Below are positions 1 to 9,455 of a DNA stretch of 64,000 nucleotides, one piece after another; position 1 is the stretch's first letter; every line of letters begins with the position of its first letter. The notes beneath the pieces were generated by a model. It saw only the letters and a program-made list of their open reading frames with translations. It did not search any database and was not told the DNA's origin. Source of the DNA: Carboxylicivirga marina (lineage in GTDB: Bacteria; Bacteroidota; Bacteroidia; Bacteroidales; Marinilabiliaceae); the NCBI RefSeq assembly GCF_016612505.1, contig NZ_JAENRR010000008.1:89242-153241 (forward strand), given 5' to 3'. Both the position numbers and the translations under genes were made by a program.

Positions 1-2125
1 AACGGTTATCTTCTGGTAAAACACTGGCACCATCACGGCGAAGAGAAGCCTCAAGCATGTATTTACTAGCATAATTATAGCTCAGTCGTCCGAAGTAAGA
101 TACTTTTGTATTTTCCTCCAGATTACCACCTACCATGTTATTATCACGGTCGGCATAATAATCGTGATAAGCATATTGCTCGCCTTCTTTTGGCATTTCA
201 GATTTCATGTAGTAATTAGGATGCGTATACTCTTCGTATGACATACCTCCTAACAAAGTGAAATCGTGATTATCAAACTTCTTATTATACGACGCAAAGT
301 TCTCCCACAAAGCTTTGTAATACTTATCGACCCAATCCTGTGCTATATTAAGGTTGTTAGAGCGTTCAGACGAAAAATAGTACTTAGGCGACCATTCTTT
401 GCGGGTAACATAGGTTAATTCTAAACCAAGGCGCGAAGTGATATTCAGACCTTCAAGAGGTTTTAAAGTACCGTAGAATGAAGCTAATAGCTTGTCACGA
501 ATTTCCTTATTATGGGTATTCTCCATAAAAGCAACCGGGTTGGCTGTTTCACCTGTTACAAAACGATTCAAACCGTAATAGTCGCCATTGGCATTTTGCA
601 GTGGCGTGTTTCCGTCAGCAATAATGGCATCAATACGACTCATATCCGACTCAATAACCGGCGTATAAGGATCCATCAATAAAGCACTGTTCACTATCGA
701 GCGGTACTCATCATCTTCAGGTAAAATGTTTCTGCTTGAATGCGAGAAGTTAAGGTTATTACCAACTTCTAACCAATCAGCTACTTCATTTTTGGTATTG
801 ATACGGAAGGTGTAACGCTCAAAACGTGCATGCTCACCGCCAATCGCTCCATCTTGTTTGAGATACGATCCCGACAACAGGTATGTTGATTTCTCAGTTC
901 CACCTGAAAAACTTAAGCTGTGACGTTGCATTGGTGCCGCTTCTGAAATTTCATCTAACCAATCAGTATCATAGTTTTCGCCAGCTGGAGGTGTAATTGT
1001 TTCTCCGGCTTCTTCCATGAACTGCTTATATTGAGATGCATTCATCATCTCAGCATTGGTTGCCAGATTTTGGATACCATACTGGAAGTTATACTCAATT
1101 TTGGCTTTTCCTTTGGTTCCGCTTTTGGTGGTAATTAATACCACACCATTGGCACCTTCTGTACCATAAATAGCCGCCGATGCCGCATCCTTCAATATTT
1201 CCATTGAGGCAATATCATTCGGATCCAAATCATCAATACTACCGGTTTTCATACCATCAACAATGTAAAGCGGATTACTGTTACCATTTGAACCAGTACC
1301 ACGGATACGGATTTTCACACTCGCACCAGGAGCACCAGAAGTTGGCAATACAGCCACACCAGCAGTGCGACCTTGTATCGCATGCTCAACGCGACCATTT
1401 GATACTTTCTCTAACTCCTCGGCTTTAACCGATGAAATGGCAGCTGTTACAACACTTTTGCGCTGAACGCCATATCCAACCACAACCACCTCATCCATAT
1501 CAATGGCTTCTTCCACCATGGTAATATCAACAGATGCTTTGCCAGCTACCTGAATTGTTTGTGGCTCAAAACCTACGAATGAATAATTTACTGTAGCATC
1601 GGGTGATGAAAGTGTGATTGTATAAGTTCCGTCAATAGCAGTAATGGTACCATTACTTGGATTCTCTTGTTCAACGATTGTTACACCTGGAATAGGATCA
1701 CCATTCACATCGGTTACCACACCACTTAGTGTATGTTCCTGCTGAATCAATGAAATGGCTTCAGGCGACTTGGTTAAAACAATTTGGGTATCAATAACGC
1801 GGTAACTAATAGAAGTAGAAGCAAATAATTGATCAAGTACCTCAAGTAATTCTTCCCCTTCAACATCTAATGATAAAACATCTAAATTATCAATAACCTG
1901 TTGATTATAAAGGAAAGTGTAACCAGTCTGCTTCTCAATATCTTCAATAATTTGTTCTATTGAGACATTACTGCGTTTCATCGAAAGTGTTGCTTCCTGC
2001 GAATACGTGCTTGTAGCCCATATTTGCGTTACGCCAACGAGTAAAAGAATTGCTAACATTCTCATACGTCTGTAAATTTTTTGCAAGGCATAGGTATCCC
2101 ATACCTCAAGTGGATTTTTTTTCAT
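1..2125 (-). CDS. SusC/RagA-type TonB-dependent receptor, 3' end cut by window edge
   Basis: Outer-membrane receptor that imports a ligand, usually a glycan fragment, using TonB energy. The reading frame opens with ATG at 2125 and runs off the window, so about 708 residues are seen and the beta-barrel end and any SusD partner lie outside. Seen in order: a 20-residue N-terminal extension, a signal segment (about residues 21-43), an STN domain (about 48-125), a carboxypeptidase-like Ig fold (LSGVVTDVNGDPIPG, from about 131), then the plug domain beginning DEVVVVGYG near residue 213. The STN domain is the signalling module used with FecR and an ECF sigma factor, and both are encoded directly upstream. 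The pairing suggests that substrate binding induces its own transcription. The imported ligand cannot be told from the sequence; the nearby cellobiose operon is only a hint. Confidence 0.93.
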   Translation of the reverse strand, partial: MKKNPLEVWDTYALQKIYRRMRMLAILLLVGVTQIWATSTYSQEATLSMKRSNVSIEQIIEDIEKQTGYTFLYNQQVIDNLDVLSLDVEGEELLEVLDQLFASTSISYRVIDTQIVLTKSPEAISLIQQEHTLSGVVTDVNGDPIPGVTIVEQENPSNGTITAIDGTYTITLSSPDATVNYSFVGFEPQTIQVAGKASVDITMVEEAIDMDEVVVVGYGVQRKSVVTAAISSVKAEELEKVSNGRVEHAIQGRTAGVAVLPTSGAPGASVKIRIRGTGSNGNSNPLYIVDGMKTGSIDDLDPNDIASMEILKDAASAAIYGTEGANGVVLITTKSGTKGKAKIEYNFQYGIQNLATNAEMMNASQYKQFMEEAGETITPPAGENYDTDWLDEISEAAPMQRHSLSFSGGTEKSTYLLSGSYLKQDGAIGGEHARFERYTFRINTKNEVADWLEVGNNLNFSHSSRNILPEDDEYRSIVNSALLMDPYTPVIESDMSRIDAIIADGNTPLQNANGDYYGLNRFVTGETANPVAFMENTHNKEIRDKLLASFYGTLKPLEGLNITSRLGLELTYVTRKEWSPKYYFSSERSNNLNIAQDWVDKYYKALWENFASYNKKFDNHDFTLLGGMSYEEYTHPNYYMKSEMPKEGEQYAYHDYYADRDNNMVGGNLEENTKVSYFGRLSYNYASKYMLEASLRRDGASVLPEDNR

Positions 2126-2158
2126 AAATTTGAAATGTTTAGTGAAACAAATTATTTG

Positions 2159-2194
2159 AGGAGAGTAAACGAAGGTGGTGCTTCATACTCTCCT
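2159..2194. other. Hairpin between fecR-like gene and susC-like gene
   Basis: A 9-bp perfect stem (AGGAGAGTA / TACTCTCCT) with an 18-base loop that can itself pair GAAG with CTTC. It lies in the leader of the receptor gene. On the plus strand it is followed by a T run, but no plus-strand gene ends here. On the minus strand it lacks a T tail, so it is more likely an RNA structure in the receptor leader than a simple terminator. Confidence 0.4.
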
Positions 2195-2211
2195 TTTTTA
2201 TTAACTATTTA

Positions 2212-3225
2212 TCATTCTTCATTCATTTTAAGTGTTACCTGCATCTTACTATATGTGCCGTCTTCCAATGTTTTTGGTTGTTTAATCTGATATCTAATTG
2301 GAGCGGTTAATTTCATCAAACGCAATACTTCTTCAATACTTTCATCTTTAAATGTGGCTCTAAACTGATAATCTTTTGGGTAAGCTCCCTCAAGAACAAC
2401 ATCAACATTATACCAATCACTTAATTTATCAGCTACGTCCTGAAGGTTATCGCCTCTCATGATTAGCATACCTTTTACCCAAGCTGTATGCTCTTCTGTT
2501 TGCACTTTTTCGAGTTGCACCACTTGAGCCTGCTTCTGATATATCAATCTTTCACCTGGTTTTAAAATAGTGGCTGTATCGTTATGCGGTATAAATTTCA
2601 CTTTACCACTTTCAAGTACAACTTCGGTAATCTTTTTATCAGGTGACATCTTGGCGCTAAACCGGGTTCCCAACACCACAACTTTTGATTCATCGCCTAT
2701 CACCTCAAAGGGTTTATCCTCATTGTGAACGACATCAAAATAGGCTTCGCCATTCAACTTCACATGGCGCTCGTTAAAAAGCGTGCTATATGTTAGGTGT
2801 GATCCGCCATTTAACCAGCCTTTGGTACCATCCGGTAATCTAAACTCAACCTTTGACCCATGCATCGCCTGAATGGACGTTTGAGCCAAATTAAGGCTCT
2901 GCTGATCTTGATGCAAATTATTATAAATGAACCATATTGCCAGTGGTAAAAGCAAGACAGCCGCAATGCGAGAATAAAACCTGTAGATATTTAAAACCTT
3001 TACTGAATTTTCTGCCGGCCTTATTTTTGAATGGATACTTTCAAGTATATGGTTGAAGTCATGCTGACCTGATGCATTCGTTTGCTCCCAATCCTCTTGT
3101 GCATACTTTTTTAATCCTCCTAAACTCTCCTCGTCATTAAAACGCTCGGTTACATAACGCTCATCGTTAGCATTATACTTGCCATTCAAATAGCGTTTTA
3201 ATATCTCTCTGTTCACTTTGGTCAT
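2212..3225 (-). CDS. FecR-family anti-sigma regulator
   Basis: Inner-membrane regulator that passes the signal from the SusC-type receptor to the ECF sigma factor. The 337-residue protein has a cytoplasmic N-terminal part (about 1-80), one membrane segment (about 84-103, rich in AVLLLPLAIWF), a periplasmic FecR domain (about 125-215, with the DGTKGWLNGGS-type signature) and a C-terminal DUF4974 domain (about 255-330) that contacts the receptor's STN domain in known systems. It sits between the sigma gene (upstream, 163 bp away) and the receptor gene (downstream, 86 bp away), all on the minus strand. This is the standard Bacteroidota trans-envelope signalling order. Start is the ATG at 3225. 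Confidence 0.92.
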   Translation of the reverse strand: MTKVNREILKRYLNGKYNANDERYVTERFNDEESLGGLKKYAQEDWEQTNASGQHDFNHILESIHSKIRPAENSVKVLNIYRFYSRIAAVLLLPLAIWFIYNNLHQDQQSLNLAQTSIQAMHGSKVEFRLPDGTKGWLNGGSHLTYSTLFNERHVKLNGEAYFDVVHNEDKPFEVIGDESKVVVLGTRFSAKMSPDKKITEVVLESGKVKFIPHNDTATILKPGERLIYQKQAQVVQLEKVQTEEHTAWVKGMLIMRGDNLQDVADKLSDWYNVDVVLEGAYPKDYQFRATFKDESIEEVLRLMKLTAPIRYQIKQPKTLEDGTYSKMQVTLKMNEE

Positions 3226-3322
3226 ACTTTTATTCTTTCTGCGATTTCAACGCGAGTCTTATGTTATATTCTCAGGATTTTGAAGGTTTAAAAAGCCTCT
3301 ATTAGTTATATCCTGAAAAAAG

Positions 3323-3352
3323 AAAAATCTCCCTTCGAAAAAGGAGATTTTT
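3323..3352 (-). terminator. Intrinsic terminator after ECF sigma gene
   Basis: A perfect 10-bp stem (AAAAATCTCC / GGAGATTTTT) around a 10-base loop. On the minus strand it is followed by TTCTTTTTTC. It lies 37 bp past the sigma-factor stop and would separate most sigma transcripts from fecR, so fecR and the receptor may be transcribed partly from their own promoter. Confidence 0.7.
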
Positions 3353-3388
3353 TTATAAATATTATTTTTATGACTGATTTAGTGTTAG

Positions 3389-3955
3389 TTAAATAACAAG
3401 AAAAAAGAAAAGAGCAATGGCTATTTCACTAATATCAACCCTATCTTTTAAGTAGTGAATGACTTCTGAAATTTGATTATCGATAGTTTTAGGTGCTAAG
3501 CCAATTTTTTGTGCAATCTCTTTGGATGGCAAACCTTCAAAACGACTCATTTCAAAAATCTTACGTTTCTTCTCGGGTAACTCATTCAATAAATCGATTA
3601 CCTGGTGAAGGATAGAGCGGTAAAGAATGCTTTTCTCGGTAGAGTTATCAGCTATCTCAGGCGCCAGTACATCCACCATGCCCGAAATAACCTGCCGCTT
3701 CTCAAAATGCCTCTTAATCTGATTAAACGTAATGGTAAAAAGGTAAGATTGAAAAGATTTTTCGGCATCAAGACTTGCCCGTTTGTTCCAAATTTTAATG
3801 AAAACCTCTTGCACCATACCTTCAGCCTCCACTTCTGATTTTAAATACTTTAGGACAAAAGCGTAGAGCTTTGAACTATAATACTCAAACAAACGATCAA
3901 AGGCTTTAATATCGCCTTTAGAAAGCTTCCGAATAAGTTGCTTTTGATTTTTCAT
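3389..3955 (-). CDS. ECF-type RNA polymerase sigma factor
   Basis: Extracytoplasmic-function sigma-70 factor of 188 residues. Region 2 spans about residues 22-90 (DNA melting and -10 contacts). Region 4 spans about 120-172, with a helix-turn-helix read as LPSKEIAQKIGLAPKTIDNQ. The protein ends in a strongly hydrophobic tail (AIALFFFLVI), a feature I associate with many Bacteroidota ECF factors of this class. The neighbouring fecR and susC-like genes make it the activator of that receptor locus, released when the receptor is occupied. Start is the ATG at 3955. Confidence 0.93.
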   Translation of the reverse strand: MKNQKQLIRKLSKGDIKAFDRLFEYYSSKLYAFVLKYLKSEVEAEGMVQEVFIKIWNKRASLDAEKSFQSYLFTITFNQIKRHFEKRQVISGMVDVLAPEIADNSTEKSILYRSILHQVIDLLNELPEKKRKIFEMSRFEGLPSKEIAQKIGLAPKTIDNQISEVIHYLKDRVDISEIAIALFFFLVI

Positions 3956-4018
3956 TAATAATGGATAAAGTTGAATAAAGGTAAAAACTTATCTTCTTAA
4001 AACGCAAATTATGTTATC

Positions 4019-4062
4019 AAAAAGAGTCAGATGCACTTAATTCTGAAACACCTGACTCTTTT
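4019..4062 (-). terminator. Terminator of the cellobiose operon
   Basis: An 11-bp stem (AAAAGAGTCAG on the minus strand with CTGACTCTTTT) and a 21-base loop, starting 5 bp after the stop codon of the GH94 gene and ending in TTTTTGA. Position and T tail fit transcription from the cellobiose operon. Confidence 0.7.
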
Positions 4063-4066
4063 AATA

Positions 4067-6502
4067 TTAACCCATTGTAACAACAATTTCATATGTACCA
4101 CTCTCGAAAATTGGCACAACATTTCCATCTATTTCTTTTCCATCAACTGTCAGGCTTGCGATACCCTTATTAACACCTGCCTCATTAATTACTTTGATCG
4201 TATATTCGGCTCCACGGAACTGGCGTTTAACCGTAAAACCCTTCCAGTCAGCCGGTATACACGGCTCAATTTTTAAGCCATCATAATCGGGCTGTATACC
4301 CAAAATATATTGCGTAACAGCATAGAAATTCCATGATGCCGTACCTGTTAACCACGAGTTTTTGGCTTCCCCCGGTTTATAGGCATCTTTACCAGCAATC
4401 ATCTGCGCATATACATATGGTTCTGTTTTGTGCAATTCACTGATATCCTCTAAATAAGCCGGACAGATCTTTTTGTAATACTCCCAAGCCTCTTCGCCAC
4501 GACCTATTTCCGTTTCACCAATCATAATCCATGGATTATTATGACAGAAAATACCTGCATTCTCTTTGTAACCGGCAGGGTATGTTGATATCTCACCGTA
4601 CTCAATCACATACTTGGTAAATGCCGGGTTATTCAATACAATACCGTAATCACTATCGAGGCGTTCTTTTACCGAGTTAAGCGATTTTTCGCACATCCCT
4701 TCTTCTTTACCAATGCCCGCCATGGTACACCAGCCCTGAGATTCGATAAAGATCTTACCCTCTTCATTTTCATCACTTCCCACTTTGTTACCATAGAAAT
4801 CGTAGGCACGAAGGAACCATTCACCGTCCCAGCCTCTGGCCTTAACTGCTGCAACCATTTTATCTACTTCGGCCTGTGCTCTATCAGCTTCTGCATCATT
4901 TCCAATGCGACGACTCAACTTCACATACTCCTGACCATACACCACGAACAAGCCGGCAATCATTACTGACTCCGCCTTAGAGCCTTCCGTATTGTTTTCG
5001 GTTGTCTGAAATGATTCATTAGGATTGGTAGAGAAACAGTTCAGGTTCAAACAATCATTCCAATCGGCACGACCAATCAAAGGCAGGCCATTTGGCCCCA
5101 GATTATTCACCACATGATTGAAGGAAATCGTTAAGTGATCGTAAAGTGATTTAGCAAGGCTCATGTCATTATCAAACGGCACCATCTCATCCAAAATGGA
5201 GAAATCGCCCGATTCTTTAATGTAGCTCACAACTCCTAAAATCAACCACATTGGGTCATCATTAAAGCCGCCACCAATGGCATCATTTCCTCGCTTGGTT
5301 AATGGCTGATACTGGTGATAACAACCCCCATCTGGGAACTGTGTTGATGCGATATCGATGATTCTCTCACGGGCACGTTCTGGAACCTGATGCACAAAAC
5401 CAATTAAATCCTGATTTGAATCACGGAAGCCCATTCCACGGCCAATACCTACTTCAAAGAAAGAGGCCGAACGCGACATATTAAAGGTCACCATACACTG
5501 ATACTGATTCCAAATATTAACCATGCGGTTAAGCTTGTCATCATTACTATCGAGCATAAATTTCCCAAGTAGATTATCCCAATACGAGCGTAAATCGGCC
5601 AAAGCCGCCTCTACTTTTTCAACCGTATTGAAGCGCTCCATAATTGCTTCAGCCGGCTTTTTGTTAATCACATTCTTTGACTCCCACTTTTCTTCTTCCG
5701 GATTTTCAATGTAACCTAAAGTGAAAATATAATCCTTCGATTCGCCTGGTTGTAATTCCACCTCAATATAATGCGATGCAATTGGCGACCAACCATGCGC
5801 CTCAGAATTTGTTGGTTTTCCATCCAGAACGGCTTGCGGAGCCGAAAATTCGTTGTATAAACCAAGGAATGATTCACGATCGGTATCGTAACCATCAATT
5901 GGTGCATTTACATTGTAAAATGCATAATGATTGCGTCGTTCTTTGTATTCCGTTTTGTGATAAATGGTTGAACCTTTTACCTCTACCTCACCCGTTGACA
6001 GGTTACGCTGTAGGTTATTTTGGTCGTCTTCAGCATTCCACAAACACCATTCCATGAAAGAGAAAAGCTTAATCTTCTTTACTTCAGAAGTAGTGTTGCT
6101 TAGCCTCACCTTATGAATTTCGGCCCATGTTTTTAAAGGAATAAAAAACAGTGTTTCAGCTTCAATACCATTTTTGGCTCCGGCAATTTGGGTGTAGCTC
6201 ATACCATGACGGCATTCGTATTTATCCAGCTCAGTTTTACATGGTTTCCACCCCGGCGACCAAATGGTATCTTCATCTTTGATATAAAAATATCGACCGC
6301 CATTATCCATCGGCACATTATTGTATCGGTAGCGATTTAAGCGACGAAACTTTGCATCCTTATAAAAAGCATATCCACCGGCAGAATTAGATACCAATCC
6401 AAAAAAGTCTTCATTTCCTAAGTAGTTAATCCAGGGCCACGGCGTTTGTGGGTTGGTGATAACATACTCTCTTCTCTCATCATCAAAATGTCCGTATTTC
6501 AT
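4067..6502 (-). CDS. cbp: Cellobiose phosphorylase (GH94)
   Basis: Cytoplasmic enzyme that splits cellobiose with phosphate into alpha-D-glucose 1-phosphate and glucose, saving one ATP per disaccharide. The 811-residue length matches characterised cellobiose phosphorylases (about 820). The protein resembles the Cellvibrio gilvus enzyme along its whole length: the N-terminal [15 protein letters not shown] start, the [12 protein letters not shown] segment, and the DWND motif at residues 480-483 within the region holding the catalytic general acid. The late [17 protein letters not shown] segment is also kept. It is last in an operon with a GPH symporter (24 bp upstream) and a Nudix regulator. 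That context gives a complete uptake, phosphorolysis and control unit. Cellodextrin or laminaribiose phosphorylase activity is less likely, because the match to true cellobiose phosphorylase is close at the active site. Confidence 0.95.
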   Translation of the reverse strand: MKYGHFDDERREYVITNPQTPWPWINYLGNEDFFGLVSNSAGGYAFYKDAKFRRLNRYRYNNVPMDNGGRYFYIKDEDTIWSPGWKPCKTELDKYECRHGMSYTQIAGAKNGIEAETLFFIPLKTWAEIHKVRLSNTTSEVKKIKLFSFMEWCLWNAEDDQNNLQRNLSTGEVEVKGSTIYHKTEYKERRNHYAFYNVNAPIDGYDTDRESFLGLYNEFSAPQAVLDGKPTNSEAHGWSPIASHYIEVELQPGESKDYIFTLGYIENPEEEKWESKNVINKKPAEAIMERFNTVEKVEAALADLRSYWDNLLGKFMLDSNDDKLNRMVNIWNQYQCMVTFNMSRSASFFEVGIGRGMGFRDSNQDLIGFVHQVPERARERIIDIASTQFPDGGCYHQYQPLTKRGNDAIGGGFNDDPMWLILGVVSYIKESGDFSILDEMVPFDNDMSLAKSLYDHLTISFNHVVNNLGPNGLPLIGRADWNDCLNLNCFSTNPNESFQTTENNTEGSKAESVMIAGLFVVYGQEYVKLSRRIGNDAEADRAQAEVDKMVAAVKARGWDGEWFLRAYDFYGNKVGSDENEEGKIFIESQGWCTMAGIGKEEGMCEKSLNSVKERLDSDYGIVLNNPAFTKYVIEYGEISTYPAGYKENAGIFCHNNPWIMIGETEIGRGEEAWEYYKKICPAYLEDISELHKTEPYVYAQMIAGKDAYKPGEAKNSWLTGTASWNFYAVTQYILGIQPDYDGLKIEPCIPADWKGFTVKRQFRGAEYTIKVINEAGVNKGIASLTVDGKEIDGNVVPIFESGTYEIVVTMG

Positions 6503-6526
6503 AACTCAATATTTTTACCTTAAATC

Positions 6527-8128
6527 TTATTGTAGTTCTTTAATTCGTTTATCATTTAATTCGTTTGTTATCTCGGTCATTTTTGCTTGTGTAAGTGGAT
6601 ACACAAACATAACACCCGCAGCCACAACAGCAACGATTGCAGGTATCCAGCTCATCAGCATAATAATACCCGGGACAGCACCTTGTATGGCCACTGCATC
6701 TTGACCGTTATAATTAAACACAGCTAACACAAAACCTATAATTGCACCAGCTATACCACCACCAAATTTAGTTGCAAATGAACCTGCTGAATAAACAAGT
6801 CCCGTAGCTCGCCTGCCATTTTTCCACTCTGAGTAATCAGCTGCATCACCTAACATGGCAAAAAACAAGGTTGGGAATATGGCTGCGGCAAATTCTGATA
6901 TTATACCTAATGAGAAGATAGCGATTGTATTTTGCGGCCCACATAAAACCAGTAAAGCATTGACCGCCCCTGAGAATATAAGCGCATAAATAAACAAATT
7001 ACGTTTTCCCCATATACGCGCCAACGGCGTGGTCGCCATGGCTCCCAGAATGGAGATGACCATTAAGCCAACCAAGTATGAAGCAGCCAGTAATTCGTCA
7101 TGCAAATAGTGTTTGAAATAAATAACGGTAATACCCTGCTTGGTAGCATTGTAAATATTAAATAATAAGCCAACGATTAACAGAACCAACCAAGGCTTGT
7201 TTTTAACCAAATCCTTAAGATCTTTCCACAGATTATTTTTTTGTTCTTCTGATGCTTTAATGCGTTCTTTTGTACTCAGGAATGTAAGTATCATAAAACC
7301 GGCCAGAAAAACAGATAGGAGATAAATCGAATAACTATAACCCTTCTTTTGGTCGATAACCGAAATTTGTTCTTCAACTAATCCTGCCTCTCCCTCAACA
7401 ATAAATGAATAGCTTTGGTTGGCTTTCATAGCAAAACTCTTGCCCTTAGTTGGCTGGTCGCCTTCTATTGTCTCCTGCCAAACAAAGGTAGCAATGCCAT
7501 TCTCTGTCTTTATGTTGGCATTGGGCACATCATTCGATGACGAAACGGTCACCACATATTTATCTTCCCCTTGCTGAGATATTTTAATTTGTGGTTCAAC
7601 ATTCCCGAAGAACATCACTAAATACAATAAAGCTCCCTGAACAAGCATACCTCCGGCAAAAGCTCCTACCATACGATAGGAACCTAAACTTGTACGCTCT
7701 TTGTCATCGCCTGTCATTACAGCCATCAGGGCACCGTAAGGAATGTTGTTAGCCGTATAAATTAAGGTAAACAATATATACGTCACATAAGCATATATAA
7801 TTTTACCTGTTGTACCCAAATTAGGAGTCGTAAACAATGCTGCCAATATAGCTGCTAAAGGAATAGCCGTCCATAATATCCAGGGGCGGAAATTGCCATA
7901 CTTCGACTTAGTTCGATCGCCAATAACGCCCATCACCACATCACTGATACCATCGCTCGAACGAGCCACCAATAGTAATACACCAGCTACTGCAGGCGCA
8001 ATACCAAATACATCGGTATAAAAAATTAACAAAAACGTAGCAACTCCCCGCCATGCAATATTTGCAGCTCCGTCGCCCAGTGCATAACCGATTTTTTCTT
8101 TAATAGATATTTTCTCTTGATTTATCAT
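6527..8128 (-). CDS. GPH-family sugar:cation symporter with a periplasmic insert
   Basis: MelB-like major-facilitator transporter, expected to import cellobiose with Na+ or H+. The N-terminal half shows the family pattern (GYALGDGAANIAW near residue 14, the RSSDGISDVVMGVIGDRT loop, and the later TANNIPYGALMAVMTGD and RTSLGSYRM segments). Its 533 residues exceed the usual 450-480. The excess is an insert at about residues 176-262, between predicted helices 5 and 6, rich in short beta-type stretches and charged residues and with no membrane segment; it should face the periplasm. The gene lies 9 bp after the Nudix regulator and 24 bp before the phosphorylase, so it belongs to the same transcript. 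Substrate is inferred from the neighbour, not from binding residues. Confidence 0.9.
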   Translation of the reverse strand: MINQEKISIKEKIGYALGDGAANIAWRGVATFLLIFYTDVFGIAPAVAGVLLLVARSSDGISDVVMGVIGDRTKSKYGNFRPWILWTAIPLAAILAALFTTPNLGTTGKIIYAYVTYILFTLIYTANNIPYGALMAVMTGDDKERTSLGSYRMVGAFAGGMLVQGALLYLVMFFGNVEPQIKISQQGEDKYVVTVSSSNDVPNANIKTENGIATFVWQETIEGDQPTKGKSFAMKANQSYSFIVEGEAGLVEEQISVIDQKKGYSYSIYLLSVFLAGFMILTFLSTKERIKASEEQKNNLWKDLKDLVKNKPWLVLLIVGLLFNIYNATKQGITVIYFKHYLHDELLAASYLVGLMVISILGAMATTPLARIWGKRNLFIYALIFSGAVNALLVLCGPQNTIAIFSLGIISEFAAAIFPTLFFAMLGDAADYSEWKNGRRATGLVYSAGSFATKFGGGIAGAIIGFVLAVFNYNGQDAVAIQGAVPGIIMLMSWIPAIVAVVAAGVMFVYPLTQAKMTEITNELNDKRIKELQ

Positions 8129-8137
8129 GATGCTGAT

Positions 8138-8872
8138 TTATATAGTGAAATCAAATAGTTCTTTTTTCGTTTTTGAATAAACCTCGCGACTAAAAACATA
8201 TAAACGTGCCGGCTTGTGAGCCACACCTGTTTGCTTTTCATCCAAAGGAATCAGGTATTTCATACGCGCCACTTTCTTTCGGAAATTGCGCTTATCAAGC
8301 TCTACGTCCCAAATGGCTTCATAAACGTTTTGTAATTGTGTTAAGGTGAATTTATCATGCAGCAACTCAAATGCGATCGGTTCATACTTAATACGCAAAC
8401 GTAAAGTTCGAAGTGCCTCTGATAAAATTAGATTATGATCAAAGGCCAATTCGCCAACTTCAGAAATCGGCACCCAGCGTACGTTTCGCCCTTTCCAAAT
8501 AAGCTTTACTTTATCGGTAGCTACTAATGAGTAAAAACCAATTGTTACAATACGTGCATCCGGATTACGCTTGCTGTTTTTTAACCACAACTGATCATTG
8601 GGCTTTTTTAATCGATCAGGATGCGCAAAAGTTTTAAATTGTTCAAGAAAGACATTATCCAAACCGGTAAGGTCATTTAGAACACGATATGCAGCATCTT
8701 CAATTGTTTCATCTTCGTATACATGATTACCAGTTAAAGTACGATCATTGATTACTTGTTCACCTGATTCCTCATCAGTTAGTGTTCTATCAACAATTAA
8801 CACTTCTAACTCTGCACCATTATAACCGAATAGTACACAATCAACAGAAATATATGGAGATATTTGCCTCAT
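8138..8872 (-). CDS. Nudix-type transcriptional regulator (NrtR/AraR-like) of the cellobiose operon
   Basis: Transcription factor of 244 residues with an N-terminal Nudix fold (about 1-150) and a C-terminal winged-helix domain (about 160-235; the FTLTQLQNVYEAIWDVELDKRNFRKK stretch is typical). The Nudix box around residues 48-71 is degenerate: Gly, the first Glu, Arg and the final Gly-Leu are kept, but the catalytic REXXEE glutamates read RVLNDL. Hydrolase activity is therefore unlikely and the domain should only bind ligand. In Bacteroidota, relatives such as AraR sense sugars. First gene of the operon, with a promoter at 8910-8940 and an inverted repeat at 8880-8896 between that promoter and the ATG, which suggests autoregulation. 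The effector is probably cellobiose or a product of its breakdown (inference). Confidence 0.9.
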   Translation of the reverse strand: MRQISPYISVDCVLFGYNGAELEVLIVDRTLTDEESGEQVINDRTLTGNHVYEDETIEDAAYRVLNDLTGLDNVFLEQFKTFAHPDRLKKPNDQLWLKNSKRNPDARIVTIGFYSLVATDKVKLIWKGRNVRWVPISEVGELAFDHNLILSEALRTLRLRIKYEPIAFELLHDKFTLTQLQNVYEAIWDVELDKRNFRKKVARMKYLIPLDEKQTGVAHKPARLYVFSREVYSKTKKELFDFTI

Positions 8873-8879
8873 TATACTT

Positions 8880-8896
8880 AGTGTTTTTTTTACACT
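8880..8896 (-). promoter_or_regulatory. Candidate operator for the Nudix regulator
   Basis: Inverted repeat AGTGT-N7-ACACT with an all-T spacer, lying 8 bp upstream of the regulator's ATG and downstream of the -7 box. Binding here would block early elongation. Assigned from position and symmetry only. Confidence 0.4.
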
Positions 8897-8909
8897 TTTA
8901 CTTCTGAGA

Positions 8910-8940
8910 CAAATGTATTTGTTTTTTTATTTAAAGCAAA
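8910..8940 (-). promoter_or_regulatory. Promoter of the cellobiose operon
   Basis: Perfect Bacteroidota -7 box TACATTTG (minus strand, 8910-8917) with a TTTG -33 element (8937-8940) at 19-bp spacing. Transcription should start near 8903, giving a leader of about 30 bases. Confidence 0.75.
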
Positions 8941-9065
8941 AAAAATTAGAGTGCTACTTGTAGAATCCCTTGCACAACCTATTCCAATAAACCCTTGAAT
9001 ATTACTATTCGTAAGCGTTACGAATTCAAAAAAAACGACACCAAACTCACTTTAAAAAATGATTA

Positions 9066-9197
9066 TTATACCAATTGCATTTCAAAGTGAGCCTTAAGTG
9101 AAATTTTGAAAATTGCAATCGTTAATGCCGATAATAAACGAAAAAGTCTTTGGGAGTGAGCGAACCAAAGGCTCATTTCGATATTAAATCGGTATTA
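9066..9197. repeat. MITE-like palindromic element, about 132 bp
   Basis: Two 30-bp arms, 9066-9095 and 9168-9197 (inverted), match at about 23 of 30 positions. They end in TTATACC / GGTATTA and share GTGAGCCTT- or ATGAGCCTT-type inner ends. A second hairpin (CTTTGG 9148-9153 / CCAAAG 9165-9170) is nested inside. No reading frame is present. The rest of the gene-free stretch 8873-9455 holds the cellobiose promoter, AT-rich sequence and the chemoreceptor promoter. Confidence 0.55.
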
Positions 9198-9375
9198 CCA
9201 TAAGAACAATGATTCCAACTTCTCGAATCAAATCAAGCGCAAAGGTAAATTAGGTAATTAATTACAGAATTATTTCGTCAAATAAATAGCATCATTGGTG
9301 GACAATTATGAACCATTCGCACACCAAAAACTATTATCTCATTGATATTCTGCACTTATCCTATTTAACCAGTAA

Positions 9376-9406
9376 TTTTAACACTCGCAGCATAGGATTA
9401 TTTTTG
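9376..9406 (+). promoter_or_regulatory. Promoter of the chemoreceptor gene
   Basis: A -7 box TATTTTTG (9399-9406) fits TAnnTTTG exactly; a weak TTTT -33 element lies 19 bp upstream. The start site would fall near 9412, downstream of the ATG at 9408, which argues that translation begins at the ATG at 9456 instead. Confidence 0.55.
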
Positions 9407-9455
9407 CATGTCGTATCCATTGCTTAATTTAAACAATCACACAAATCAAAAGAGA

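Noticed and set aside
4067..6502. Chitobiose or cellodextrin phosphorylase
   Set aside because: Overall sequence and active-site segments follow the true cellobiose phosphorylase pattern more closely, and length agrees.
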